Below are positions 8,736 to 16,426 of a stretch of 64,000 nt of DNA, one piece after another. Source of the stretch: Agrobacterium vitis (GTDB lineage Bacteria > Pseudomonadota > Alphaproteobacteria > Rhizobiales > Rhizobiaceae). The stretch covers positions 1,679,001 through 1,743,000 of the forward strand of contig NZ_JACXXJ020000005.1 in the NCBI RefSeq assembly GCF_014926405.1. The letters run 5' to 3'. The position numbers were made by a program, and so were the translations under genes. Below the pieces are notes generated by a model that was given only the letters and a program-made list of their open reading frames with translations, did not search any database and was not told the origin of the DNA. Each line of letters starts with the position of its first letter. Position 1 is the stretch's first letter.

Positions 8736-9293
8736 ATGATTGCGCTGTCTTCGATAAGAGCATCAGCCTTGGCTGGCCTTTTGCTGTTTACCATTACCAA
8801 CCAATCCGCATTTGCTGACGACACTATTTTCGACGAATTGCGTTTCGGGGCCGTCACCTCAATCCAGGGCCATGAACATGGTGGCGCCGGTGAAGTCACC
8901 ATGTTGTTCGACCCATTCTCCCGCGATTCCGCCTCCGGTTTCCTTGACAGCCTCGCACGGCCAAGGGTTCATGTCGGCGGAGAAATCGGTGGCGACAGCC
9001 TCAACAATCAGATCTATGCCGGTTTCAGTTGGACGACCGACATCTTCTCCTCCAAAGCCTTTATCGAAGCAGGCTTTGGCGGCGTGATCCATGATGGCGC
9101 CATTGATGAGCAACACCGCAACGGCCCTGATCTTGGCTGCCGCGTGCTGTTTCGGGAATATGCAGCGCTCGGCTACCGCATCAACAAGACCTGGAGCATC
9201 ATGGGGCAGATCGAGCACGCTTCAAACGCCGATCTCTGCGATCCGAATGATGGGATGACCCGGGCGGGCGTGATGGTCGGTTATAAATTCTGA
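8736..9293 (+). CDS. pagL: PagL-like lipid A 3-O-deacylase (outer membrane)
   Basis: A 185-residue outer-membrane barrel protein with a signal peptide ending near AFA (~27) and a C-terminal phenylalanine, as outer-membrane proteins have. The segment GQIEHASNADLCDPNDG holds the PagL active-site pattern His-x-Ser-Asn (His161, Ser163), so it probably removes the 3-linked acyl chain of lipid A. GAGG lies upstream of the ATG. The assignment rests on the motif and topology; the rest is divergent, as is usual in this family. Confidence 0.65.
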   Translation: MIALSSIRASALAGLLLFTITNQSAFADDTIFDELRFGAVTSIQGHEHGGAGEVTMLFDPFSRDSASGFLDSLARPRVHVGGEIGGDSLNNQIYAGFSWTTDIFSSKAFIEAGFGGVIHDGAIDEQHRNGPDLGCRVLFREYAALGYRINKTWSIMGQIEHASNADLCDPNDGMTRAGVMVGYKF

Positions 9294-9318
9294 CGATCAT
9301 GCTCAATGATCGGCTGGA

Positions 9319-9648
9319 CTAGAGCATGGGGAACTTGATCGGCGCATGATGATGCGGCGGCAAAAGTTCAGCTGTCCAGTGAAGATAAATAGACTTACGC
9401 ATTTCCAAGCGGGCTTCGTCACGCGATATGCCGATATCGCGTAACAGACACGCATCCAGATCCGTAAGGTCCTTTCGGGTCCGGCGCATAACCTGCCACC
9501 GCTTCAGACGTCCCCTCACCGTCCCGATATTTTTCAAGAGCCGCCATACAGGACCACGCAAACCACTGCCGTGATGATTGCTCGACTGGGCATTGCCAGC
9601 AACATCCGCGTCCCGCAAGATAATTGTATCTATTGTCACCATCACCAT
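9319..9648 (-). CDS. DUF1127 domain protein
   Basis: A 109-residue protein. Residues ~55-90 match the DUF1127 pattern: a basic start, then DLTDLDACLLRDIGISRDEA. Small DUF1127 proteins in Agrobacterium and relatives are linked to RNA turnover and phosphate/carbon physiology; this one carries an extra N-terminal extension. Its ATG is 96 nt from the ATG of the divergent MocR-type regulator. The first codons overlap repeat elements shared with the regulator's leader, so the regulator may control it. Confidence 0.7.
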   Translation of the reverse strand: MVMVTIDTIILRDADVAGNAQSSNHHGSGLRGPVWRLLKNIGTVRGRLKRWQVMRRTRKDLTDLDACLLRDIGISRDEARLEMRKSIYLHWTAELLPPHHHAPIKFPML

Positions 9649-9744
9649 TATCCTGAAATCTTGTAATCTTTGATTGCGTCACTTGTTATCCGTGCATTTA
9701 TAGATACAATCGTACTATTGAAGGTGACAATAAGGATAATTGTC
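9623..9744. promoter_or_regulatory. Divergent control region with inverted repeats
   Basis: Between and into the divergent DUF1127 and MocR genes there are three inverted pairs: ATTGTATCTA (9623-9632) with TAGATACAAT (9701-9710), TATTGTCACC (9631-9640) with GGTGACAATA (9723-9732), and ATTATCC (9647-9653) with GGATAAT (9734-9740). Just before the regulator ATG is GACAAT-N7-ATTGTC (9726-9744), which overlaps its ribosome site and looks like an autorepression operator. Confidence 0.5.
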
Positions 9745-11169
9745 ATGGTAACACATTGGCTCCCCGACCTTTCGACAGCAGAGGGTCCGCTTTATATCAG
9801 GATTGCGGATCGGGCAGAGGCGGATATCAAGACCGGGAGGTTGTCGTCCGGCGCAAAGCTGCCGCCGCAGCGGGATCTTGCCTTTGATTTGAAGGTAACA
9901 ATCGGGACAATTACCCGAGCCTATGCGCTATTGCGGGAACGTGGGCTGGTGACGGGTGAAGTCGGGCGCGGCACTTACGTCCAGTCAAGCCTGGCCGAGA
10001 GCGAAACCGATAGTCATCGCGACCCGGTTACCCTCACCTATGGCGGCACGCGAACGCTGTCGCCGCCGCCGGGCAAGCTGCGTTTTGACACCACCGCTGC
10101 CATCGATGTCGGCCAGGCGGACATTATCGGCCGTTTGATGACAGATATTGCCCGCGATCAACCGGACGAGATCGCCAGCTACACCCGGACCCTGCTACCG
10201 GACTGGCTGGAAGCGGGCCGCCGCTGGCTATCGAATGGCGACTGGAGCCCAGAGGCTGCCAATATCGTTCCACAGATGGGTGTACATGCCGGAGTGAATG
10301 CGGTGATCGCCGCGATCAGCGGCACGGGTGACCGGATCGTTTGCGAACACCTGACCTATTCACAGATTGCCCGTAGCGCCTCGCTGATGGGTCGCCAGAT
10401 TGCGTTGGTGGATTCAGACCATGACGGCATCATGCCGGAGGACTTTGAACGGGTCTGCGCACGCGAGCACCCAAAGGCAGCCTTCATCATGTCATCGGGC
10501 CAAAATCCGACGCTATCCTGCCTGCCCCTGTCACGGCGGCTGGAGATCGTAGAAATAGCCCGCCGTTATAATGTCTGGCTGATCGAGGATTACATTTATG
10601 GGGCGCTGGTGGGCGATGGCATTCCGCTGCTGGCCCAACTGGCGCCAGACCGGACATTTCTGCTCAACAGCCTGTCGAAATCCGTCGCAGCTGGAGTGCG
10701 CGGCGGCTGGGTAGCCTGCCCTGACCATATGAGCCAACGCGTCCGCGTCACCCAGAAAATGGTCTGCGGCGGCCTGCCCTTCCTGCTGGCGGAACTGTCG
10801 GCACGTCTGGTTCTGTCGGGGGCTGCGGATGATATTCGCGGGCGGGTGCTGGAAGAGCTTTCGGCTCGGGAACAGATTGTCCGGCAGTTGTTCGAAGGCT
10901 ACGAATTCCGCTCGCATCCACGCCTGCCGTATTTCTGGCTGAAATTGCCGGAACCATGGCTCTCCGGCACATTCAAGCAGGCCGCACTGGACCAGGGCGT
11001 GTTGATCGACGATGAGGACGAGTTCAAACCGGCCCGTTCATCGCGGGTCTTCCACCATATCCGCGCCGGCTTCAGCGAAGGGCGGGATCGAAGCATCGCC
11101 GAAGGTGGCCTGATCACGCTCAGGCGGATCCTCGACCAGATCCCGGTCGGCAGCAACGCCGTCATGTGA
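9745..11169 (+). CDS. MocR-type GntR regulator with aminotransferase domain
   Basis: A 474-residue PdxR/MocR-type transcription factor. Residues ~10-80 are a GntR winged helix (SGAKLPPQRDLAFDLKVTIG, then a GLVTGEVGRGTYV wing). The rest is a class I aminotransferase fold that usually binds PLP, with the Schiff-base lysine in LNSLSKSVAAGVRGGW (Lys312). The start at 9745 is chosen because the GntR domain begins there; the upstream extension reads through the operator region. Likely targets are itself and the divergent DUF1127 gene. The effector is unknown. Confidence 0.85.
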   Translation: MVTHWLPDLSTAEGPLYIRIADRAEADIKTGRLSSGAKLPPQRDLAFDLKVTIGTITRAYALLRERGLVTGEVGRGTYVQSSLAESETDSHRDPVTLTYGGTRTLSPPPGKLRFDTTAAIDVGQADIIGRLMTDIARDQPDEIASYTRTLLPDWLEAGRRWLSNGDWSPEAANIVPQMGVHAGVNAVIAAISGTGDRIVCEHLTYSQIARSASLMGRQIALVDSDHDGIMPEDFERVCAREHPKAAFIMSSGQNPTLSCLPLSRRLEIVEIARRYNVWLIEDYIYGALVGDGIPLLAQLAPDRTFLLNSLSKSVAAGVRGGWVACPDHMSQRVRVTQKMVCGGLPFLLAELSARLVLSGAADDIRGRVLEELSAREQIVRQLFEGYEFRSHPRLPYFWLKLPEPWLSGTFKQAALDQGVLIDDEDEFKPARSSRVFHHIRAGFSEGRDRSIAEGGLITLRRILDQIPVGSNAVM

Positions 11170-11175
11170 CGGCGT
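11156..11175. terminator. Palindrome at the convergent gene ends
   Basis: A 9-bp perfect inverted repeat ACGCCGTCA-TG-TGACGGCGT spans the stop of the MocR gene, 13 nt before the end of the convergent lipoprotein gene. It lacks a T tract, so termination is only a guess. Confidence 0.35.
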
Positions 11176-11187
11176 CGCCTACAGAGA

Positions 11188-11805
11188 TCAGATCGTCGTC
11201 AGCGTCCAGTTGACGATATCGCCGCTAACCTTGGCGAAAGCCTGCGAGAGAGCGTTGACAAGCGCCTGATTATCGCCGCCACGGGCGGGAACGCTGGCGG
11301 AAAACACCTTCTGGGAAATCACACTGCCATTGCGGTCATTGAGCAGCTTGACGGAAATCTCGACATTGGCCCGGCGAATACCGCCGGCCTCGACTTCGAA
11401 CGTCCTGATATCGGACAGCAATTGATAATCGATTGCCAAGCCCTGCCCCGGCTTGCCGACGCCGCCAAGCTTACCGGTATTTTCGAAAGCCTCGACCAGT
11501 TTTGACTGCACCATGCGCGGCAGCTTGTCGCTCCATTGCGACTTGGCAAGATATTGCATTTCCGTGCCGGAAACGCGCACCACGATCATGTCGCTGTCGA
11601 GCACTTTCAGCGCGGTCGGATCGGCAACCAGAACCTGCCGTTTCTGAGCAGATTGGGTCGTGGTGGCGGCACGGATACTGGCCAGATCATATGTGTCATT
11701 CGGCGACGTGCCGCAGCCCGCCAGCATCACGCCGAGAATGGACAGGGCACAAGCGGCGCGCAACACCGCCATTGGACGCAGAACCGCTAAAGAATACCCC
11801 ATCAT
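11188..11805 (-). CDS. ABC-type transport auxiliary lipoprotein (PqiC-like)
   Basis: A ~205-residue lipoprotein with lipobox MLAGC. The fold matches auxiliary lipoproteins that work with MCE transporters (PqiC/YmbA-like): a VLVADPTALKVLDSDMIVVR strand pair and the YLAKSQWSDKLPRMVQSKLVEAFENT block. The start at 11805 (ATGATG, preceded by AAAGGGACAG) is preferred; a GTG at 11835 overlapping the mlaD stop is the other option. As last gene of the mlaE-mlaF-mlaD string it probably forms the outer-membrane end of the lipid bridge. Confidence 0.75.
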   Translation of the reverse strand: MMGYSLAVLRPMAVLRAACALSILGVMLAGCGTSPNDTYDLASIRAATTTQSAQKRQVLVADPTALKVLDSDMIVVRVSGTEMQYLAKSQWSDKLPRMVQSKLVEAFENTGKLGGVGKPGQGLAIDYQLLSDIRTFEVEAGGIRRANVEISVKLLNDRNGSVISQKVFSASVPARGGDNQALVNALSQAFAKVSGDIVNWTLTTI

Positions 11806-11831
11806 CTGTCCCTTTTTCACGGAAAAACCTG

Positions 11832-13199
11832 TCACCGTCTTGTCCGCCCATCATATTGCTTGACGTTGTCGCCACCGAAGATCAGCCGTTGCGGATCGCG
11901 GTCAAAATTGCTGATCGTGTCATCCAGGTTCTTCACGGTGCTGCGCGTATCGTTGACCAGCGTCTGAATGTCCTTCAGGCCGGAAGACGAGAATTTCGAC
12001 AGGTTGTCGGCAATCGGGCCGATCTTCTGGTTGAGATTGTCAGCCACGGCGCGAATGGACTGGAGCGTGCGCTTGGCCTCAGCCGAAAGCGAATTGGTAT
12101 CGTCGGAGCCCAGCAGCGCATCGACCTTGGCCAGAATACCATCAACCCTGGTCGAGGCGTTGTTCAACCGGTTGGAAAGCTGGGTAAAGTCACTGATGGC
12201 CTGGTCGATATCCGGTTTACGATCCTTGAAGGTCTCGGTCACCGATTGGACATTGGCAGCAGCACTGCGGGCGTCGGTAACGGCCACGGAAACATCATCC
12301 ACGACACGCGAGACCTTCTGCGTATCAATCGCGGCAATCAGCGCGTTGACCTGTCCTAGCGTTCCCTCGGCCTTCACGCCGAAATCGTTGAAGGTCTTTG
12401 CCGTCGCCGAAAAATTGTCGACGGCGACACCGACTTTGTCGGAGGCATCGGCAATCTTGCCGGTAAAGGTTTCGGCATTGGTCAGGATCTGGTTGACCTT
12501 GTTGCGGTCCACTGCCTTCAGCAGGTCTTCGGCTGCGGCAAGTGTCGAATCAAGCCGTCCGGACAGACCGGTGATCGTATCCGAGAGCGCGCTGACGCTC
12601 TTCAGGAAAGTGTCGATACCATCGGCATTGTCGGCCAGAGCCTTGGAAAAAGTTTCAGCGTTGCGCATCGTATTCGTCAACGGCCCGCGCGCATCGGCAA
12701 CGAAACCCTGAACATTGGCGATAGCGTCATCGGCGCGCTTCATGATCTTGTCAGCCGTCGCCAGAAGATTGGTCAGGCTGGACTGATCGGCCACCAGGAC
12801 CGCCGTCTTGCCGGTTTCCTGGGCTTTCTTCAGCAAATCGTCGCCACCAACGCCACCCGACATTTCGACATAGGCCGCACCGGTCAGGCCCTGAACCTCA
12901 AGCGCCGCCTTGGTATTGGAGCGAATGGGCGCATCCTGTTGCACCTGTGTCTCAGCGATGGAAAAGGCCGGATCATCACGATCGATGCTCAAGGAAACGA
13001 CCGAGCCGATCTGGATGCCGTTGAAACGCACCGGAGAGCCGACGCTCAGACCATTGGCGGAGCCAGGGATGCGGATGGTCAGTGGTGACATTGGACCACC
13101 ACGGCCATATTCGGCCATCCAGTAGACAAAACCAAATGCCGCAAGGATCACAAGAAGCGTGAACAAGCCGACGATGGTGTAATTTGCTTTGGTTTCCAT
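11832..13199 (-). CDS. mlaD: MlaD/MCE family lipid-binding protein
   Basis: A 455-residue periplasmic substrate-binding component of an Mla-type phospholipid transporter. It has one membrane anchor at residues ~9-27, one MCE domain at ~38-120 (LSVGSPVRFNGIQIGSVVSL is diagnostic), then ~300 residues of mainly helical, Ala/Asp/Lys/Thr-rich sequence likely to form a long helical needle. That tail makes it far longer than E. coli MlaD (~180 residues). Its ATG lies 6 nt after the ATPase gene, consistent with one operon. Confidence 0.88.
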   Translation of the reverse strand: METKANYTIVGLFTLLVILAAFGFVYWMAEYGRGGPMSPLTIRIPGSANGLSVGSPVRFNGIQIGSVVSLSIDRDDPAFSIAETQVQQDAPIRSNTKAALEVQGLTGAAYVEMSGGVGGDDLLKKAQETGKTAVLVADQSSLTNLLATADKIMKRADDAIANVQGFVADARGPLTNTMRNAETFSKALADNADGIDTFLKSVSALSDTITGLSGRLDSTLAAAEDLLKAVDRNKVNQILTNAETFTGKIADASDKVGVAVDNFSATAKTFNDFGVKAEGTLGQVNALIAAIDTQKVSRVVDDVSVAVTDARSAAANVQSVTETFKDRKPDIDQAISDFTQLSNRLNNASTRVDGILAKVDALLGSDDTNSLSAEAKRTLQSIRAVADNLNQKIGPIADNLSKFSSSGLKDIQTLVNDTRSTVKNLDDTISNFDRDPQRLIFGGDNVKQYDGRTRR

Positions 13200-13205
13200 A
13201 GGATC

Positions 13206-14081
13206 TCAATCAATCGTGCCGGCAATCGCGCGGGTGCCGCGCATTTCCTGATGTTTGGGAATGGAGCGCGCCCGTTTGCCCCGGAAATAGGATTTGACCC
13301 AGTCATCGTCGCAGGCGAGCATATCCGTTAACGGTCCTTCAACCAAGACTCGTTTCTGTCCGAGCACAGCGATGCGATCGCAGACCGAAAACAGGCTGTC
13401 GAGGTCATGGGTCACCATATAGACGGTCAGCCCCAGCGTATCGCGCAGACGGGCAATCAAATCATCGAACTCGGCAGCGCCAATTGGGTCGAGGCCGGAG
13501 GTCGGTTCATCGAGAAACACCAGGTCCGGGTCAAGCGCCAGCGCACGCGCCAAAGCCGCCCGCTTGATCATGCCGCCGGATAATTCCGAGGGGTATTTGT
13601 CCCCGGCATCCGCAGAAAGGCCAACCATCTGGATTTTCAGATAGGCCAGTTCATCCATCAGCACTTGCGGAAGCTTCAGATATTCCCGCATCGGCAATTG
13701 GATGTTTTCCTTGACCGTCAGGGCGGAAAACAAGGCGCCATGCTGGAACAGCACACCAAGACGTGTATCGAGATTGGAACGCTCGGCAGCGCTGACAGCA
13801 TCGTAGTCTGCGCCCAGAATATGGATCTGACCGGCCTGGCGCGGCAAAAGCCTCAACACCGTGCGCATCAGCACCGATTTCCCCGCACCCGAAGCCCCGA
13901 CAAAACCGAGAATTTCGCCGCGATAGACATCGAGATCGAGATTGTCCAGCACCAGTTTTTCACCGAAACCAACAGTCAGACCACGCACGGACAGCACCGC
14001 TTCGCGCCCTTCCTTGAGCGGCGGCACTTCCTGTGTCGGGTGATTGTCTCTGTCTTGATTGTTCAGGTCTTGATGTTCCAC
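13206..14081 (-). CDS. mlaF: MlaF-type ABC transporter ATPase
   Basis: A 291-residue ATPase of the Mla lipid transporter. It has Walker A GASGAGKS (62-69), signature LSGGM (167-171), Walker B LVFLDEP (187-193) and the switch histidine in VTHDLD. LSGGM in place of LSGGQ is normal for this subfamily. The first ~28 residues are a polar extension. It starts 9 nt after mlaE and is followed 6 nt later by mlaD. It works in the cytoplasm and drives lipid movement between inner and outer membranes. Confidence 0.92.
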   Translation of the reverse strand: MEHQDLNNQDRDNHPTQEVPPLKEGREAVLSVRGLTVGFGEKLVLDNLDLDVYRGEILGFVGASGAGKSVLMRTVLRLLPRQAGQIHILGADYDAVSAAERSNLDTRLGVLFQHGALFSALTVKENIQLPMREYLKLPQVLMDELAYLKIQMVGLSADAGDKYPSELSGGMIKRAALARALALDPDLVFLDEPTSGLDPIGAAEFDDLIARLRDTLGLTVYMVTHDLDSLFSVCDRIAVLGQKRVLVEGPLTDMLACDDDWVKSYFRGKRARSIPKHQEMRGTRAIAGTID

Positions 14082-14090
14082 GGCGGCCCC

Positions 14091-15236
14091 TTAAAAATTG
14101 ATCGCTGCGTAGAATACGGCAAACAGCCCATCCATGAGGATGACGACGAAGATCGATTTCACCACCGATGCCGTGACGTGCTGGCCAAGCGACTCGGCGC
14201 TGCCGCCAACCTTCATGCCCTCCACCGCCGCGACGATGCCGATCACCACAGCCATGAACGGCGCCTTGATCAGGCCAGCGGCGAAGGTGGCGTAATCCAC
14301 GGCGTCATGCAGACGGGTCACGAAGACCTGAAAGGTAATGCCGGAATAGGCAAAAGACACGACCGCAGCACCGTAAAGTGCCGCAAAATTGGCGATAACC
14401 GTCAGAAGCGGCAGTGCAATGACCAGAGCGACGATACGCGGCAACACCAGAACGCCGATCGGATTGAGGCCGATAACCTTCAACGCATCCACTTCCTCGC
14501 GCATCTTCATCGAGCCGATTTCAGCGGTGATGGCGCTGCCTGAACGGCCAGCGATCATGATGGCGGTCAACAGAACGCCAATCTCGCGCAATTGCAGAAT
14601 GCCAACCAGGTCGACCACGAAGACTTCGGCGCCGAAATAGCGAAGCTGGAATGCGCCCTGCTGGGCGATGATCGCCCCGATCAGGAAGGACATCAGCAGG
14701 ATGATCGGCACCGCCCGCAGGCCCATATGGTCTAGCTGATTGACGATGGAAGCAATGGACGCCCGCCCGCCGCGTCTTTCCTTGGATTGCGTGCCACGCA
14801 CCGCCGAGCCGAGCACATAGCTCATGGCTAACACGTCTTCGAACAAGCTGACGCTCATCTTGCCAACCGGCTCTAACACCCGCTGGAAGAAGGGACGACG
14901 ATCCACGACCTTTTCTGGCAAAGGCGGCTGTTCGGGCAGCGCGGAAATCAGCTCCCGCATCGCGTCGCTGCCACCGACAATCTGCACATCGCCGTGCTTG
15001 GCGGCGGCCAGTTCGATGCGGCGGATAATCCATGCGCCCGATGTATCGAGACTTGAAATGCCGGTAATGTCGATCTCGACATGGCCGTTCAGCGTTTCGC
15101 GCATTTCCAGCAGTTTTGGAATCACGGTATCAACCGTGGTATTGCGCCACGAACCACTCAGGCGAAGCCGCTGCCCGGCCTCCCCTTCCAGCTGTTCGGC
15201 ATCGACCGTGGCATTGTCCATCTGACCGGAACTCAA
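14091..15236 (-). CDS. mlaE: MlaE-type permease with N-terminal STAS domain
   Basis: A 381-residue inner-membrane permease. Residues ~20-110 form a STAS domain (VEIDITGISSLDTSGAWIIRR), the part that is a separate protein, MlaB, in E. coli. The remainder is the MlaE fold, with the coupling segment TAIMIAGRSGSAITAEIGSMK and MREEVDALKVIGLNPIGVLVLPR. This fusion explains why no mlaB gene is present. There is also no mlaC. A second in-frame ATG is five codons in. It heads the operon; the 172 nt upstream hold its promoter, which I cannot pin down. Confidence 0.9.
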   Translation of the reverse strand: MSSGQMDNATVDAEQLEGEAGQRLRLSGSWRNTTVDTVIPKLLEMRETLNGHVEIDITGISSLDTSGAWIIRRIELAAAKHGDVQIVGGSDAMRELISALPEQPPLPEKVVDRRPFFQRVLEPVGKMSVSLFEDVLAMSYVLGSAVRGTQSKERRGGRASIASIVNQLDHMGLRAVPIILLMSFLIGAIIAQQGAFQLRYFGAEVFVVDLVGILQLREIGVLLTAIMIAGRSGSAITAEIGSMKMREEVDALKVIGLNPIGVLVLPRIVALVIALPLLTVIANFAALYGAAVVSFAYSGITFQVFVTRLHDAVDYATFAAGLIKAPFMAVVIGIVAAVEGMKVGGSAESLGQHVTASVVKSIFVVILMDGLFAVFYAAINF

Positions 15237-15408
15237 AACGTATACACTTTCAAAGCCATCACTCAGAGAGTGGGCAAGCCGCCATCGGCTTGATGCTGAC
15301 GACTATATATCGTTCCCGCGCGACAATTCCACTGATCTTTGCGGGAAAAGTGTCGATCAACCTATGGGCAACACTTCGGTCCACAGGCTTTTGTCACCTA
15401 TAACCATT

Positions 15409-16269
15409 TTAGGCGTTGCAGCGTGCCGCCTGCGTTTCTGTTCCAGCGGGGTTTTCCACCGGAAAGATGCGAATCGGCTCCGGCGGACCCAGCAGGCGCG
15501 GTTGATCAGCGGCATTATAGCGCGTACCCCATTCGATCAATTCAAAATGACCGTCATGATGTTCGGCCACCGCAGTGCAGCTTTCCACCCAATCACCGGT
15601 ATTGATGTAATGGATACCGCCGACATCCTCCATGACAGCATGATGGATATGGCCACAGATCACACCATGCACGTCGTTGCGGCGCGCTTCGTCAGCAACG
15701 ACTTTCTGGAATTCTCCGATAAAATTGACCGCATGCTTGACCTGTAGCTTGGCCCAGGCAGAAAATGACCAATAGGGCATGCCCATCCGGCGGCGGACAG
15801 CCGCCAGAACCACGTTGATGGCAATCGCCATGTCATAAGCCCAGTCACCCATATAGGCGAGCAGGCGCGCATTGCGCACCACCACATCGAACTGGTCGCC
15901 ATGCAGAACCAGATAGCGCTTGTTATCCGCCGTCTCGTGAATCATCTGGTCCAGCACTTCGATTCCCCCAAAATGGGTTCCGGGAAAACCCCGGAGGAAT
16001 TCGTCGTGATTTCCGGGGATATAGACAATTCTTGTCCCCTTGCGCGCCTTGCGCAGCAATTTCTGCACCACATCATTACAGCCTTGAGGCCAATACCAGC
16101 TGCGTTTCAACCGCCAGCCGTCGACGATATCGCCAACCAGAACGATGGTGTCGGCATCGTAAACACGCAGGAAATCCAGCAAAAAATCAGTTTTTGCGGC
16201 CTTAGAGCCGAGATGCACATCCGAAATGAAGAGGGTTCTCACATGTCGCGTTTCGGTTTCGTCGCTCAC
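15409..16269 (-). CDS. LpxH-like metallophosphoesterase
   Basis: A 286-residue calcineurin-type phosphoesterase resembling UDP-2,3-diacylglucosamine diphosphatase, the lipid A step that releases UMP to give lipid X. All metal-site motifs are present: DVH (17-19), GDIVDG (Asp47), GNHD (86-89), HGDQFD (His123) and GHIHH (His207, His209). It is longer at the C-terminus than E. coli LpxH (240). Start is GTG, preceded by AAAGGAC. Rhizobial genomes carry such proteins beside other lipid A phosphatases, so the exact substrate is not certain. Confidence 0.75.
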   Translation of the reverse strand: MSDETETRHVRTLFISDVHLGSKAAKTDFLLDFLRVYDADTIVLVGDIVDGWRLKRSWYWPQGCNDVVQKLLRKARKGTRIVYIPGNHDEFLRGFPGTHFGGIEVLDQMIHETADNKRYLVLHGDQFDVVVRNARLLAYMGDWAYDMAIAINVVLAAVRRRMGMPYWSFSAWAKLQVKHAVNFIGEFQKVVADEARRNDVHGVICGHIHHAVMEDVGGIHYINTGDWVESCTAVAEHHDGHFELIEWGTRYNAADQPRLLGPPEPIRIFPVENPAGTETQAARCNA

Positions 16270-16426
16270 GGGAATGGTCCTTTACGATCAGCTTTGGCAT
16301 GCTCTCAAAATCAGACTCGTGTTTCAGGATGATGACACGGGCAACACACCGATGGGCTGCAATTGCCATGCCCCCCAGAAATATGTTCTGGTCCGTGGAA
16401 CGATTTGTTGTAAGAGATGGGAAGAG

